Below are positions 5,658-6,045 of a DNA stretch of 6,045 nt, one piece after another; the stretch's first letter is position 1, and the number at the start of each line of letters is the position of its first letter. A program made the position numbers and the translations under genes. Source of the DNA: Candidatus Poseidoniales archaeon (GTDB lineage: Archaea; Thermoplasmatota; Poseidoniia; Poseidoniales; Poseidoniaceae). The stretch lies in contig DUCL01000050.1 of the NCBI GenBank assembly GCA_012959845.1, positions 1 to 6,045 on the forward strand, in the 5' to 3' direction. Below the pieces are notes generated by a model, which was not told the origin of the DNA, ran no database searches, and was given only the letters and a program-made list of their open reading frames with translations.

Positions 5658-6045
5658 TCACTCCAAGGAGTGCATACTGGTCAGAATATTGGTAAATTCG
5701 ACTAACTCTTCAGGAATAGAAATTCCAGAAATTGGTTTGTTTAGTGAAATTCCCGCATCTTTCTTACCATTCCAAGTTGCTGAATTGAACTCTTGAATAG
5801 AATCTGTTAACTTTCTCAAAGCATCTCCTTCCTCGCTCGCAACCGACAACTCGGAAACAATATTACTCGGGAATGAATCCACATCAACTGCAGACTTGGA
5901 ATATATTGTTTGAGATATATGATGGGAGAAGAAAGGACATATCGGTGAGAATGCACTAAGGAAATCTCTAACTATCCTGTGAATTGTCCATGCTGCGGCC
6001 TTATCCTCGTCATATAACCTAGTCTTTACCATCTCTAGCCAGTGA
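5658..6045 (-). CDS. valS: Valyl-tRNA synthetase, C-terminal part (5' end outside window)
   Basis: The frame is open from the window edge (codons for HWLE precede the first Met at 6032) to TGA at 5660-5658, giving the last 128 residues. ValRS joins valine to tRNA-Val in the cytosol. The visible part belongs to the class Ia anticodon-binding domain: LEMVKTRLYDED, then AAAWTIHRIVRDFLSAFSPI, then CPFFSHHISQTIYSK match the helical bundle where ValRS has a segment of the form 'RLLAPFAPHITEEIY'. DVDSFP matches the conserved 'SWP' turn. The end of the protein (KKDAGISLNKPISGISIPEE, followed by a short helix) resembles the archaeal-type C-terminus and lacks the long coiled-coil arm of most bacterial ValRS. 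The in-frame ATG at 6032 is internal, not a start. LeuRS or IleRS are less likely alternatives, since their C-termini differ. Confidence 0.8.
   Translation of the reverse strand, partial: HWLEMVKTRLYDEDKAAAWTIHRIVRDFLSAFSPICPFFSHHISQTIYSKSAVDVDSFPSNIVSELSVASEEGDALRKLTDSIQEFNSATWNGKKDAGISLNKPISGISIPEELVEFTNILTSMHSLE
5659..5672. repeat. Inverted repeat CACTCC-AA-GGAGTG between convergent dinB and valS ends
   Basis: CACTCC (5659-5664) and GGAGTG (5667-5672) are exact reverse complements, allowing a 5-bp stem with a CAAG loop. The element begins 8 bp after the dinB stop and covers the last codons of valS. It is symmetric, so both convergent transcripts would carry it, but no T-run follows on either strand. 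A role in 3'-end formation is only a suggestion. Confidence 0.3.

Noticed and set aside
6030..6032. ATG at 6032 as the start of a 124-residue minus-strand gene
   Set aside because: The frame continues upstream to the window edge with residues HWLE, which fit the ValRS helix, so this Met is internal to valS.
1..6045. CRISPR array, tRNA or rRNA genes, insertion sequences, attachment sites
   Set aside because: No regularly spaced repeats, cloverleaf-like segments, transposase motifs or terminal repeats were seen on reading both strands by eye.

Overview
The window most likely comes from a moderately AT-rich, uncultivated marine archaeon of the Thermoplasmatota (Marine Group II/III, 'Poseidoniia'-like). 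This is an inference. It rests on the archaeal-style C-terminal domain of a valyl-tRNA synthetase, Shine-Dalgarno sequences of GGTGAG, GGAG and GAGGG type, TATA-like boxes about 25-30 bp ahead of likely transcript starts, and compact single-gene housekeeping order. No rRNA or phylogenetic marker settles it. RmuC, an ETHE1-like enzyme and a DinB with a bacterial-looking clamp motif are more usual in bacteria, so a bacterial host or past gene transfer stays open.

Layout. Positions 1-1306 are read on the minus strand: rmuC (a membrane-anchored, coiled-coil, nuclease-fold protein) followed 41 bp downstream by the first 30 codons of an unidentified gene cut by the window edge. A 121-bp divergent region (1307-1427) separates rmuC from a plus-strand run of four genes: an ETHE1-like persulfide dioxygenase of the metallo-beta-lactamase fold, an unrecognised polytopic membrane protein, a short D-3-phosphoglycerate dehydrogenase without ACT domain (serA-type), and a Y-family DNA polymerase IV (dinB). 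dinB runs convergently into the 3' end of valS on the minus strand, with only 6 bp between the stop codons.

How the genes relate. The four plus-strand genes are separated by 63-73 bp, each gap with an AT-rich promoter-like stretch, so they look like neighbouring single transcription units more than a tight operon. Their roles (sulfur oxidation or detoxification, unknown membrane function, serine biosynthesis, translesion synthesis) do not form one pathway. RmuC and DinB are both linked to DNA damage or rearrangement in other organisms but are not adjacent. I see no CRISPR array, tRNA, rRNA, insertion sequence or phage gene, and no evidence for a new multi-gene system. The points most worth checking are family-level oddities: the C-terminal clamp-like motif and N-terminal tail of DinB, a loop insertion just before the catalytic Arg of the dehydrogenase, a short in-frame upstream ORF before serA, an inverted repeat in the divergent promoter region, and the unidentified membrane protein.
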